Positions 15,812 through 23,926 of a stretch of DNA of 64,000 nt are shown here, piece by piece. The notes under the pieces were generated by a model that was not told the DNA's origin, made no database searches, and saw only the letters and a list, made by a program, of their open reading frames with translations. Position numbers and translations under genes: made by a program. The stretch is from Opitutia bacterium Tous-C4FEB. GTDB lineage: Bacteria; Verrucomicrobiota; Verrucomicrobiia; Opitutales; Opitutaceae. The first letter of the stretch is position 1; every line of letters starts with the position of its first letter. The DNA is taken from NCBI GenBank assembly GCA_002304445.1, contig NEVA01000007.1, forward strand, positions 62,001 through 126,000. The letters are read 5' to 3'.

Positions 15812-16141
15812 TCACACCCGCGAATACGACAACAAGGTCGAGCGGGCCAACTGCCGCGCCGCGCCCAAGGAACGCAGCTCATCGCGGTTTTCCATTTTCT
15901 GGCGCTCGATATTTGCGATGCGCTCGCCGTAGGCCGCCACCACCGCATCGATCCGCGCCGCGATTTCCGAACCCGCCGCCCGCACCGTCGCGGCTACGCC
16001 GAGCAACCGCGAGATGGCCGCAGCTTCCGCCTCGAGGCGATCAATCGATTCCGTCCACTCCGCGCGGGACTCCGTCTCCGCTTGAGTGCGGGACAACGCC
16101 TCCAGCTCCGCCAACGCTTCGTGGAATACGGCTGCGCTCAC
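15812..16141 (-). CDS. FliT-like flagellar export chaperone candidate
   Basis: 109 residues starting at a GTG (16141), 10 bp after the fliS stop and preceded by GAGG 8 nt upstream. The protein is nearly all helix (FHEALAELEALSRTQAETES, then DRLEAEAAAISRLLG). Genes directly after fliS are usually fliT, encoding a chaperone for the filament cap FliD, and this one has the right size and helical character. FliT sequences diverge strongly and no invariant motif is available, so the name rests on context. Longer in-frame extensions would overlap fliS and are rejected. Confidence 0.6.
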   Translation of the reverse strand: MSAAVFHEALAELEALSRTQAETESRAEWTESIDRLEAEAAAISRLLGVAATVRAAGSEIAARIDAVVAAYGERIANIERQKMENRDELRSLGAARQLARSTLLSYSRV

Positions 16142-16151
16142 GGGGAATACC

Positions 16152-16565
16152 TCAGGTCGGGCTCTGGCCCTGCGCCTGCGCGACGAGCATCTGCGCCCAA
16201 CCATCACGAAGCGTGCCGACGAGCTTCTCCACCTCGGCGAGGGGCGCGTCATCAAAAGAGACCTGCGCCTTGAGCAGGCGACGGGAATAATAATCGTAGA
16301 GCCGCTCGAGATTCTCAGCGTACTCGCCGCCTTTCTCTTTATCGAGGGTCGAACGGAGTTCGTCGATGATCGCAAGCGAGCGACCGACGCCGTTTTGCAC
16401 CATCTTCAACCGCTCGGGGTCGCCTTCTGGTAGCGCGCAGCCCGCCCGGGCGATCGAAACAAATTTTAGCACCCCGTCATACATCATGACGACCAGCTGC
16501 CCCGGACTGGCAGTCATCACTGCGGCAGTTTTGTAAGGGTTAATTCCGTTTCTGAAAGCGACCAT
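16152..16565 (-). CDS. fliS: Flagellin export chaperone FliS
   Basis: 137 residues. FliS binds the disordered C-terminus of flagellin and stops premature polymerisation before export. The N-terminus (GINPYKTAAVMTASPGQLVV, then MMYDGVLKF) is the family signature (Y...... T.sP..Li.MLYDG), and the helix with IDELRSTLDKEKGGEYAENL matches the second conserved block. The ATG at 16565 was chosen; a TTG at 16598 directly abutting the upstream stop would add 11 residues without family resemblance. Three flagellin genes at 40786-44156 are its clients. Confidence 0.93.
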   Translation of the reverse strand: MVAFRNGINPYKTAAVMTASPGQLVVMMYDGVLKFVSIARAGCALPEGDPERLKMVQNGVGRSLAIIDELRSTLDKEKGGEYAENLERLYDYYSRRLLKAQVSFDDAPLAEVEKLVGTLRDGWAQMLVAQAQGQSPT

Positions 16566-16598
16566 GGTGAACTTTTTTGGGGCGAAAGTAAAAACCAA

Positions 16599-16883
16599 TT
16601 ATTCGTGTTGGCTATCCGCGATGAGCTTGGAGACAGCCTCTACGATCGCGCGCGGGGGATAGTTCGGCGAGGAGAGGAGCTGCTTGGCGCGCTCCACTTG
16701 CTCGGGGCGCACCGTGGGCTGAGCGGCGACTTGGGCGGTAAATGCGGCCTGCTGGCTGATGGCCGGCGAAGGTACGTTCGCGGCGGGCGGAGGCGGGGGC
16801 GGCGGCGGAGTGGAGGCCCGTGCAACTCCAGCGCCGCTGCCTTGGAGCGGGGTCGTGGGAGATCCTGAGATGCCTGAGATCAT
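16599..16883 (-). CDS. Small Pro-rich protein, possible FlgM-like anti-sigma factor
   Basis: 94 residues from the ATG at 16883, which has AAAGG 8 nt upstream. Residues 20-45 are low-complexity, including an eight-proline run. The C-terminal 40 residues (VRPEQVERAKQLLSSPNYPP, then AIVEAVSKLIADS) resemble the sigma-28-binding helices of FlgM, where the pattern is VR.ekVe.ak..i..g.Y. It lies between fliS and a FlgO-like gene in the fliD operon, a plausible position for a flagellar checkpoint protein. The match is suggestive only; flgM normally sits near flgA, which here is at 57805-58482. Confidence 0.4.
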   Translation of the reverse strand: MISGISGSPTTPLQGSGAGVARASTPPPPPPPPAANVPSPAISQQAAFTAQVAAQPTVRPEQVERAKQLLSSPNYPPRAIVEAVSKLIADSQHE

Positions 16884-16968
16884 GGTTATGCCTTTCGTTG
16901 AAATAAAAATTCTGCCTTCAATAGAGGGTAACGGCACAAATTCGCCGTTCTTAAGGAAAAAAATTCAT

Positions 16969-17667
16969 TTATTGTCGGGGCGGGAGGGTTTTCACCAGCA
17001 CTCGCGCGACGTAAGTCACTATTTTGATTGGGCTTATACGGATGCCCGCGAGCGCAGAACTAGACGATAAAAGATGATCTTGGCGCCCCAAACCCTCGCG
17101 AAACATCTGCGCGGTGCCCGCTTCGTCGGCCTGGATCGTCTCGTCAAAGGCCCAAATCGCGCGGTTAGGCGTCAGTTCCATGATGCGGCCGCGCAGGCCG
17201 ATCGTCTGCGAGCCATACGGACTGAAATGTGTCACCTCGAGGAAGGCCACGGCCTCGGCTCCGGTGTGCTCGACGATGCGTGCGAGCAGATCGGGCGGCA
17301 GCGGATACGTGGTGGAAAAGCTCACTCGCCCCGTCCAGCGGAGCAGCTCCGCGCGCGTGACCGCGACAAATTCGGCGCGGTGCGAAGCCTGCAGAGCCGA
17401 AAGCCATACGGGATCGTGAGAGGAGAAATAATCCGCTGGTACATCCGCCAGCAAGGTCGCCACGGGCAAGACCGCCACGCGCTTCACGCCGGCCGGCCAG
17501 GCCTTGGCGGCAAGAATATTTTCCGGCTGATAAGCCGGCGGCGTCCGCCAGCGCTGCACCTCAAATCCGCTGTAAGGGATCGCGGGCCACTGCGCCGCCC
17601 AAGCGCTCGCTCCGCCCGTAGAAAGCAGCGCCAGTCTAAGCCAAAATTTAAAAAAGAGCGCGGTCAT
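16969..17667 (-). CDS. Secreted protein, possibly FlgO/CsgG-like
   Basis: 232 residues with a signal peptide (FFKFWLRLALLSTGGASAWA). The mature protein has the pattern VKRVAVLPVATLLAD followed by LLARIVEHTGAEAVAFLEVT and GLRGRIMELTPNRAIWAFDE. This alternation of 'avlPf', 'l...l..tgad.vv.g.' and a strand describing metabolised or catalysed action resembles the nucleotide-fold-like core of FlgO, LpoB and CsgG-type outer-membrane proteins. No lipobox is visible. The start follows the fliD stop without a gap, so the two are cotranscribed. Likely an envelope protein associated with the flagellum. Confidence 0.55.
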   Translation of the reverse strand: MTALFFKFWLRLALLSTGGASAWAAQWPAIPYSGFEVQRWRTPPAYQPENILAAKAWPAGVKRVAVLPVATLLADVPADYFSSHDPVWLSALQASHRAEFVAVTRAELLRWTGRVSFSTTYPLPPDLLARIVEHTGAEAVAFLEVTHFSPYGSQTIGLRGRIMELTPNRAIWAFDETIQADEAGTAQMFREGLGRQDHLLSSSSALAGIRISPIKIVTYVARVLVKTLPPRQ

Positions 17668-19020
17668 TCACTTATTGGGAAAAGCGTTGGTGAGCTGAGT
17701 TTGCATCTGCTTGAGTTTGGACTGGGCATTTTCCATCGCCATGAACCCCGACTCGAGCTGCGACCGGCGTTGTGCGAGATAGCGATCGAGGGCCGCGATC
17801 TGAGTATCGAGGCCCGTGTTAGCCGTGCCGTACGATTCAATCTTGGTATTGAGCAACCCGCCCGTGCCGGTGGAGCCTGCGTAACTGTCCAGCTTGGTCA
17901 CAAAAGCAGAAGCGAGACCCGTACTACTGGTGTTAAAGAAGTTTACAACGTCGGAGGCATGATCGGAGAGAGCCGCGTCCAACATCGCAGAGTCCTTAAT
18001 CGTGATTTGATCGCTCGAGCTAGAAAAATCGATCCCCAAGGCCGAAAGGTTAGCAACCTCACCCGAACCGGGCGCGCGAAAAGCCGTTGAGCGCAACTCA
18101 CGCAGCCACGCTTGGATTTCACGGTTATCGGCCAAGGGGCCAGCCGTCGTCTTACCCGCTGTCGTGGTGATTTTGGTCTTACTATCGATAAAATCCGCGA
18201 CGGCGTTGTAATTCGAAACAAAGGCTTCGATCTTGGTCTTAAGGTCAGCCGTACTGGAGGCGACCGTGATGTTTTCCGTGCCGACCGAGTCAACTTTGAC
18301 GCTCAACCCCGTGATCCCGTGATCGGTCGAGTCCAACGTATTATTGGCACTGGTAAAATCGAGCCCGTTGACTTTGAACACCGCCGGCGAACCCGTGACG
18401 TTTGTCGTAGGACTCGTAAGACCCAAACTGGTCGCGATTGCAGGATCAGCGGACCCGGCTGCATCTTTGCTAGAAACCGTGATAGCCGTAGCGCCTGTGT
18501 CGCGGTTGGTGAGGACAATCCGGCCGGCCCCACTGGCGGCCGAGGCGCTATAGATGGCGGTGACGCCAGCGTTCGAATTATTAATCGCCGAAATTACACT
18601 CGCGACGGTTTGCCCGGCAGTGATGGCGATATCCGTGCCGTTAATCGTCAACGAACCGGCCGCCGTAGGCGAACTCACTGCGCCGCTCGTCAAACGACTG
18701 GCGGTGGCCTTGCTCACCACTTGGACCTCGTAGTTACCCACGGGCGTTGAATCCGTCACGTCCGCGGTCCAAGAGGGACTGCTCGACTCAAACGTAGCCT
18801 TGCGCCCCGAACTGAGAGTGGGGCTGGAGAGGTCGCTCATTGCCGTACGCAGCGAGGCCAACTTCGTGCCTAAATCCGTGAGCTGCGACTTCTTGGCATC
18901 GTTCTTCGATTTCTCTGATTCCAATCGACGCACCGGGGCACGCTCGAGATCGATCACGCTATCTGTGAACGCTTTCCAGTCAAAACCGGAAGCTAAGCCT
19001 GCAAGTTGGATGGCGGCCAT
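17668..19020 (-). CDS. fliD: Flagellar filament cap protein FliD
   Basis: 450 residues. FliD caps the growing filament and folds exported flagellin. The N-terminus (IQLAGLASGFDWKAFTDSVI) matches the family start (GlaSG.D...iv..Lm). The coiled-coil region (LESEKSKNDAKKSQLTDLGT) and the C-terminal FliD_C domain (SNYNAVADFIDSKTK, then SQLESGFMAMENAQSKLKQM) follow. The C-terminus is the normal QTQLTNAFPNK type. It is the first gene of fliD - FlgO-like - FlgM-like - fliS - fliT-like, with adjoining stop and start codons. No sigma-54 element was found upstream. Confidence 0.95.
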   Translation of the reverse strand: MAAIQLAGLASGFDWKAFTDSVIDLERAPVRRLESEKSKNDAKKSQLTDLGTKLASLRTAMSDLSSPTLSSGRKATFESSSPSWTADVTDSTPVGNYEVQVVSKATASRLTSGAVSSPTAAGSLTINGTDIAITAGQTVASVISAINNSNAGVTAIYSASAASGAGRIVLTNRDTGATAITVSSKDAAGSADPAIATSLGLTSPTTNVTGSPAVFKVNGLDFTSANNTLDSTDHGITGLSVKVDSVGTENITVASSTADLKTKIEAFVSNYNAVADFIDSKTKITTTAGKTTAGPLADNREIQAWLRELRSTAFRAPGSGEVANLSALGIDFSSSSDQITIKDSAMLDAALSDHASDVVNFFNTSSTGLASAFVTKLDSYAGSTGTGGLLNTKIESYGTANTGLDTQIAALDRYLAQRRSQLESGFMAMENAQSKLKQMQTQLTNAFPNK

Positions 19021-19150
19021 GAAGGTTAAACGATAACTAGGTTATCTGGGTAGCAACGACACGCGGGCGCGCCGGCTAAATGAAAATCATGCCGGCGGAT
19101 CGGCGGGGCGCCACTCGCCGGAAACAGCAAAAAAACACTCAGGAATGAGA

Positions 19151-21574
19151 TCATACTTTCGCCCCCCGATAATTTGCGACCATCTGCCGGTAACAGCCTT
19201 CCAGCTTGCGCGTGAAACCTTCGGCATCACCGAGCACCGATGTTTTCATCCGCGCACCAAGGCTGGTGCGCAGCTGCTGCAGCCGTGCCCGATCCGCGGC
19301 TAGTTTGACCGCGATGGCGATATAGTCCTCGGGCCGCTCCGCGACCAGATCGGCAAGGCCCACGGCATTGAGCAAGCTCACCCCTACCCGCGCGACATGC
19401 GAACTTCCTGCCAAGCTCACGACCGGCACACCGGCGGCCAGCGCTTCACAGGTCGTCGTCGTGCCGTGGTACGGGTAAGAATCCAGCGCGATATCCACCT
19501 CATTGTAGACCGCGAGATGATCCTTGATCTGCGGCTTATGCGGCATGAAGAGCAGTCGCTCTTTGGCAATCCCGGCGCTCGTAAACCGCGTCTCCCACTC
19601 TAGTAGGACTTCGGGATCAAAAAAGGATTTGGCTTTGAGTCGTAAGCGCGCGTCAGGCACACCCTGCAAAATCTTGACCCACAAATCGCACAGCGGCGCA
19701 TTGAACTTCGCGATGTTGTTAAACGAGCCAAAGGTGATGAAGCCGTTGCGCTCCACCGGAGGCGCGTCCGCAAAGGTCTGCGCGTCATGCATCACGGGCG
19801 CATAGCACCAGCCGCAATCCGGAATCCGCATCAGTTTCTCGCAGTGGTGAGCATCGGTCAGGCCCACCGGGTCCGCCCACGCATCCGTGAGTCGATAATC
19901 GATGGTCTTTAGACCGGTCGTGCTCGGATAACCCAAATACGTCGCCTGAATCGGAGCCGGCTTCAGCGCGCACACTTCGAGTCGGTTACCCTGCGTGTGG
20001 CCGGAAAGCTCGACCAAGACATCGAGCTGATCCTCGTAGATGATTTGGGCGGTCTCCGCGGTCGTCTTGTGCGCGACATCGCGCCAAGCGAAGACCTGAC
20101 CCTTGATCGTGGCGCTCACCGCGTCATAGGTGGCCGACGTCGAGTAGGCAAAAATTTCAAACTGCGCTGGATCATGATGCTTGAACACGGCGCCAATAAA
20201 CGCCGTCACCGAGTGTTGCCGCAGATCCGCTGACAGATAGCCCACCCGTAGTTTCGCGCGCTTCGCGTGCGTTTCGGGCCGATGCTTGAAGCGCGAAGGG
20301 AATTCTTTCGAGATTTTCGATCCCCAGGCTAAATGACGCTCCAAGATTTTTGCTGGCGTTGAGCTCGGCGCGAACAGCAGCGTGAAAAGATAATTTCCCC
20401 ACATGGGATCGACACAACCCACATAGTCATATTTGTGCGTGGGATTTTTGCTCACCTCTATTGCGAGCTCGAGCAATAGAATGCCCTCACCCACCCGACC
20501 AGCGTCTTTCAGAAGCTTGGCCTTGTTGATTAGAGCCGGAATGTCGTTAGGACTTTTCACCAAGATGGAATTGAACGCCTCAAGCGCGGGGGACAATATC
20601 CCGAGTTCCAGGCATAGAGCCGCTAAATTACCCAAATAAACCGCATTTTGAGGATCCAACTTCAGGGCCTCGATGTATGCAGCGACGGCGACAGTTCTCT
20701 TGTTAAAGTGCGTGAGGGTCTGCGCCTTGTAAGCATGGATCTTAGCCGTCACCCAACCGCGCTCGATCGCGTTATTAATGGCTCCGATGCAGCCTTGATA
20801 ATCTTTCTTATGGTTAAGGTACAGCGCCTGTTCCTCGTAAAAACAACCCTCGGCAGAATCTGCCGCTATCGCTTGATTCACCCAGTCCAGCGCCCGATCT
20901 AAATCCGCCATCGCAAACCAAGAGCGCGCACCTTCGTAGGACAACCACGCCTCCCCTGGGCTCAGCCGTTTAGCCGAGGCAAAAGTTTCTACGGCTGCTT
21001 TATGCTGCCCATTAGAGGCATAGCATTTACCCAGCAAAAATAAGGCCTCGAGGTTATTGGGCTCAAGGGTCACTGCACGCTTCAGGTGCTTGAGCGCATC
21101 TTTATCGAGGCCCCGCTGCTGCAGCCCTTGCCCGTAGGCCAGTTGAGCCGAGAAAGACGAGGGCGCGAGTGCCACCGCGCGCTCCCACAGCGGCCAGGCA
21201 ACCTCCCCTGCCCCGGCCAACGTGTGAGCCTCAGCTAAGGCCATGAGAGCGGGCGCCGAGTTGGGTTGAAGCGCCACCGCCGCTTGCGCCCGCTCCACCG
21301 CGAGCTCGAATTGAGCTGCCCGGGAGTAGGCTCGGCTCAAATCGCACAAAATGTTGAAATCACCGGGAGATAACGAAAGAGCCGTGCTTAAAAAATCGAT
21401 CGCCGTTTCCGCATCAATACCCGGGAGACGACCCAAAAAGTGCCAGGCCCAAGCGGTTTCCGGGGCTTGAGCGAGCACCGCCTTGCAGGATTCTTCAACC
21501 TCACCAAAACGCCCGTCCGCGAAGGCGCGCTGCACCTCGGCGGCAGACTGAGCGTCAATGAGGAGAGGTTCCAT
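19151..21574 (-). CDS. TPR O-GlcNAc-transferase-type glycosyltransferase (GT41)
   Basis: 807 residues. The N-terminal half is a run of about ten tetratricopeptide repeats (e.g. AVTLEPNNLEALFLLGKCYA). The C-terminal half (about 430-800) is the SPINDLY/OGT catalytic domain: LRVGYLSADLRQHSVTAF (the HxxH-like N-lobe entry), PAPIQATYLGYPSTTGLKTI, FGSFNNIAKFNAPLCDLW, and DSYPYHGTTTTCEALAAGVP, the sugar-nucleotide binding loop. These enzymes attach sugars to Ser/Thr of proteins. Location directly after fliD and its own sigma-54-type promoter make flagellin the likely acceptor. The ATG at 21574 is used; the TTG at 21580 would lie upstream of the predicted transcription start. The ATG is at +2, so the mRNA is predicted leaderless. 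Confidence 0.9.
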   Translation of the reverse strand: MEPLLIDAQSAAEVQRAFADGRFGEVEESCKAVLAQAPETAWAWHFLGRLPGIDAETAIDFLSTALSLSPGDFNILCDLSRAYSRAAQFELAVERAQAAVALQPNSAPALMALAEAHTLAGAGEVAWPLWERAVALAPSSFSAQLAYGQGLQQRGLDKDALKHLKRAVTLEPNNLEALFLLGKCYASNGQHKAAVETFASAKRLSPGEAWLSYEGARSWFAMADLDRALDWVNQAIAADSAEGCFYEEQALYLNHKKDYQGCIGAINNAIERGWVTAKIHAYKAQTLTHFNKRTVAVAAYIEALKLDPQNAVYLGNLAALCLELGILSPALEAFNSILVKSPNDIPALINKAKLLKDAGRVGEGILLLELAIEVSKNPTHKYDYVGCVDPMWGNYLFTLLFAPSSTPAKILERHLAWGSKISKEFPSRFKHRPETHAKRAKLRVGYLSADLRQHSVTAFIGAVFKHHDPAQFEIFAYSTSATYDAVSATIKGQVFAWRDVAHKTTAETAQIIYEDQLDVLVELSGHTQGNRLEVCALKPAPIQATYLGYPSTTGLKTIDYRLTDAWADPVGLTDAHHCEKLMRIPDCGWCYAPVMHDAQTFADAPPVERNGFITFGSFNNIAKFNAPLCDLWVKILQGVPDARLRLKAKSFFDPEVLLEWETRFTSAGIAKERLLFMPHKPQIKDHLAVYNEVDIALDSYPYHGTTTTCEALAAGVPVVSLAGSSHVARVGVSLLNAVGLADLVAERPEDYIAIAVKLAADRARLQQLRTSLGARMKTSVLGDAEGFTRKLEGCYRQMVANYRGAKV

Positions 21575-21584
21575 ACGCAACGGT

Positions 21585-21602
21585 AAGCAATCCGTAAGCC
21601 AA
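21585..21602 (-). promoter_or_regulatory. Sigma-54-type promoter of the OGT-type gene
   Basis: The minus strand reads TTGGCTTACGGATTGCTT with GG-N10-GC. Predicted start near 21575, one base before the ATG. It shares TGGCTTA and TGCTTA with the promoter of the sugar operon (36846-36863). Confidence 0.7.
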
Positions 21603-22091
21603 TCTACCCTATTCTGTTACTATCACCTGTTAATGAATAATTTAAAAAATCTAACGTGGGCGCATGGAAGCGAAGAAAATTCTGCCGCACTCTCGAACTT
21701 CCTCGTGGCTGCCCCCGTGATCCCCCACCCGCAGCCGATGCCCTGCGAGCGCACCCGCCGGCGCCAAAACGGGCTGTGTCCCGCCGAATCCCCAGCGAGC
21801 GAGGTCGCTGTCGCCTTGGCGGTCGCCCCTGCCTGCCCCTTAATGATCTGAGCGCGAAGCACCACGCGAAGCACCACCTGCTGCGGCGTCGATCCCGCGC
21901 GGATCCATTACTAAAGGCATTGCTCAAGGCGGATCATATCCGCGTCCGACAACACCCCCGGCAAACTTGTTTTTGACCTCCGGCCATCCTGCAGGCCGGA
22001 AGCTTATGCCGACTCAATTGCGGGAGGCACCGCTAGGTTTAACCGCGACTGGACGATAATAGACGCGAATGGTTTCATAACCTGATGCCGT
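21603..22091. other. Intergenic region between sugar operon and OGT gene
   Basis: About 490 bp. It separates the last gene of the sugar operon from the OGT-type gene's promoter. A degenerate piece of the 'aaccgcgactggac' repeat is near 22038-22072. Small open frames on both strands have low-complexity Arg/Ala content and no family resemblance. Confidence 0.55.
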
Positions 22092-23228
22092 TCACACCGG
22101 CACCGCGATGATGTTGGTGTAGTCGCCGCCCTTGAAGGCGTGGGCGGTTTCGTAGGACAACTCTTTTAAAAACGCCTCGAAGCCGACTTGGTTGTGGTTC
22201 TGTACCTCGATAAAAATCACCGGGCGGCATTCCCGAATAAGGCGCTTGGCCCCGGCGAGCACACCGAGTTCCATACCTTCCACGTCGATCTTGAGAAAGT
22301 TCACTTTGGTCAGAGTGTCGTCGAGAGTGATGATCTGGATAGGTTTGCGACTTCCCGCCTCTGCCTCTGCAACCAAAGCATTATTCAGATCGTCGTGCGG
22401 CGTGAAAAATAGTTCGCCGGGAGTTTCGCCCACGCCTTTTTCGTAAAGCTGCAATCGCGTATTCGGCGCGGGGTTAAGCGCCAGATTCTCCTTAAGAACC
22501 GCAAGGCAATCGGGGTTAGGCTCAAACAAGTGGAGCTCGACGGGAGCAAAAGCCTGCAGGAAGAAAATCGCGTGATTACCTAAGTTAGTTCCCACATCAG
22601 CGACAATGCCGCCGCGACGGACCACGCCGGTTAGCGCGGCCAGCTCTTCTTCCTCATAAAAACGCTCGGCCATATGAACGAAATCCACTGTAAGCGACCG
22701 GCCCGAAAGAGCGAAGCGCGCCTGTGTTATCCCTTGCTTAACCGTGATCACGCGCTGACCAGAGAGTAAGCGAAACGCGAGTGCACGCCCCACGAACGCC
22801 CCACGATTATTATCGGGCTGTAAAGAATGACCCGTGGAATAAGTCATGAACGCGTCCAGAAACCGTCCGCCAGTGAGGCAAATCATCCCCAGCTGGTTCC
22901 AAACTGCGGGCTGCTGGCTCGAGAGGGTGAGCGCGCGGCGCAGAGTCGTAATTGCGTTGTCCGTCTCTCCGGCGATCCACTGCAGCTGCGCCAGTTTGGA
23001 GAACAATTCGACAGACGGAGACACCATCTCGGAAACTTTCATTACCAAGCGAGCGGCACATTTGAGTTGAAGGTGCTCTCCCATCTTCTCGCTTAAAGCC
23101 ATCAATGTCTCGGGCTGCGGCGGCATGAAGGATGCAATCAACGCATCCGCCTCGGCCACGGCAGCGGCGGCCTGCCCGTTTAGCAATGCATGCTCGATAC
23201 GCTCCAGTTTTTGTGAATTTGACATCAA
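22092..23228 (-). CDS. TPR + FkbM-type methyltransferase
   Basis: 378 residues. An N-terminal helical/TPR part (about 1-150, e.g. DNAITTLRRALTLSSQQPAV) precedes a SAM-dependent FkbM-type methyltransferase domain (about 190-375). The domain has motif I ADVGTNLGNHAIFFLQ, acidic ribose-binding HLFEPNPDCLAVLKENLALN, and LKIDVEGMELGVLAGAKRLI, the FkbM hallmark (iDvEG.E). FkbM enzymes O-methylate sugars and other hydroxyls. Last gene of the sugar operon. The TPR half suggests interaction with a protein or with the TPR-bearing OGT-type enzyme. Probably methylates the flagellin glycan; inferred. Confidence 0.82.
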   Translation of the reverse strand: MMSNSQKLERIEHALLNGQAAAAVAEADALIASFMPPQPETLMALSEKMGEHLQLKCAARLVMKVSEMVSPSVELFSKLAQLQWIAGETDNAITTLRRALTLSSQQPAVWNQLGMICLTGGRFLDAFMTYSTGHSLQPDNNRGAFVGRALAFRLLSGQRVITVKQGITQARFALSGRSLTVDFVHMAERFYEEEELAALTGVVRRGGIVADVGTNLGNHAIFFLQAFAPVELHLFEPNPDCLAVLKENLALNPAPNTRLQLYEKGVGETPGELFFTPHDDLNNALVAEAEAGSRKPIQIITLDDTLTKVNFLKIDVEGMELGVLAGAKRLIRECRPVIFIEVQNHNQVGFEAFLKELSYETAHAFKGGDYTNIIAVPV

Positions 23229-23266
23229 TTAGCGCGAGGCGACGGGTAAAGATGAATCCGATAGCC

Positions 23267-23887
23267 TCAAAACCCAGCTGGTAATCCCGCCTTTAAATCA
23301 CAGAAAAGGTAGTCATTATGCGTCCCATCCCAGTGGGGGTTATTGCGGAGATTGAAATCGGTAATATTACAAACCAGCGCATAACGTTGAGAGAGTAAAA
23401 ACGTCACAACCTCATAGAAGGACGGCGTATAAACTTCGGCCAAAATGAAGCGTGGCCTGAAGCGCGCGTAGTCCAAGCTGCGAAGCACGTTCAATTCATA
23501 GTTTTCCACGTCAATCGACATGAGATCGACCGTCTTATCGGCAAAATGCTTGGCGAAAACCTTTGTCAGTGACATCGCCCGCACCGTCACCGCCGCGGAA
23601 CGGCTGAGGCGAGTCCCATTGACGCTCGCCATTGGGTTGCCGTCGAAGTCACCGACGAGCATATCCACATCTTGGTCAGTAAGCGCACAGTTAAGCACGG
23701 TGCTATTGGGGCGATTGACTTTGCACGCGTTGAACGCACGCATGGAGGGCTCCACGAGCACGCCGGTCCAACCGAGTTCTTTTTCAAGCCGGTAGGTGTA
23801 GGACTGGAAAATACCATCATTGGCGCCGGCTTCAAAGAAGACGCCGCCCTGCTTGGGGATGATTTGGATGAGTTTTTCGAAGTTCAT
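23267..23887 (-). CDS. FkbM-type methyltransferase
   Basis: 206 residues. Motif I is variant (GGVFFEAGANDGIFQSYTYR), with GxNDG where SAM binds. The acidic residue lies in VLVEPSMRAFNACKVNRPNS, and the FkbM signature is VDLMSIDVENYELNVLRSLD. The protein is shorter than the other two FkbM-type enzymes of this cluster and has no extra domain. It sits 38 bp upstream of the TPR-FkbM gene and 39 bp after the glycosyltransferase gene. Predicted SAM-dependent O-methyltransferase on a sugar. Confidence 0.82.
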   Translation of the reverse strand: MNFEKLIQIIPKQGGVFFEAGANDGIFQSYTYRLEKELGWTGVLVEPSMRAFNACKVNRPNSTVLNCALTDQDVDMLVGDFDGNPMASVNGTRLSRSAAVTVRAMSLTKVFAKHFADKTVDLMSIDVENYELNVLRSLDYARFRPRFILAEVYTPSFYEVVTFLLSQRYALVCNITDFNLRNNPHWDGTHNDYLFCDLKAGLPAGF

Positions 23888-23926
23888 GGGAGCAATCGCA
23901 AGAGAGAGGGTGAAAGGGACGGAAAA

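Noticed and set aside
17074-18090. Plus-strand open frame of 338 codons
   Set aside because: Antisense to the FlgO-like gene and fliD, both well supported on the minus strand.
19021-19150. Possible sigma-54 promoter before fliD
   Set aside because: The candidate has CC in place of GG at -24; spacing alone is not enough.
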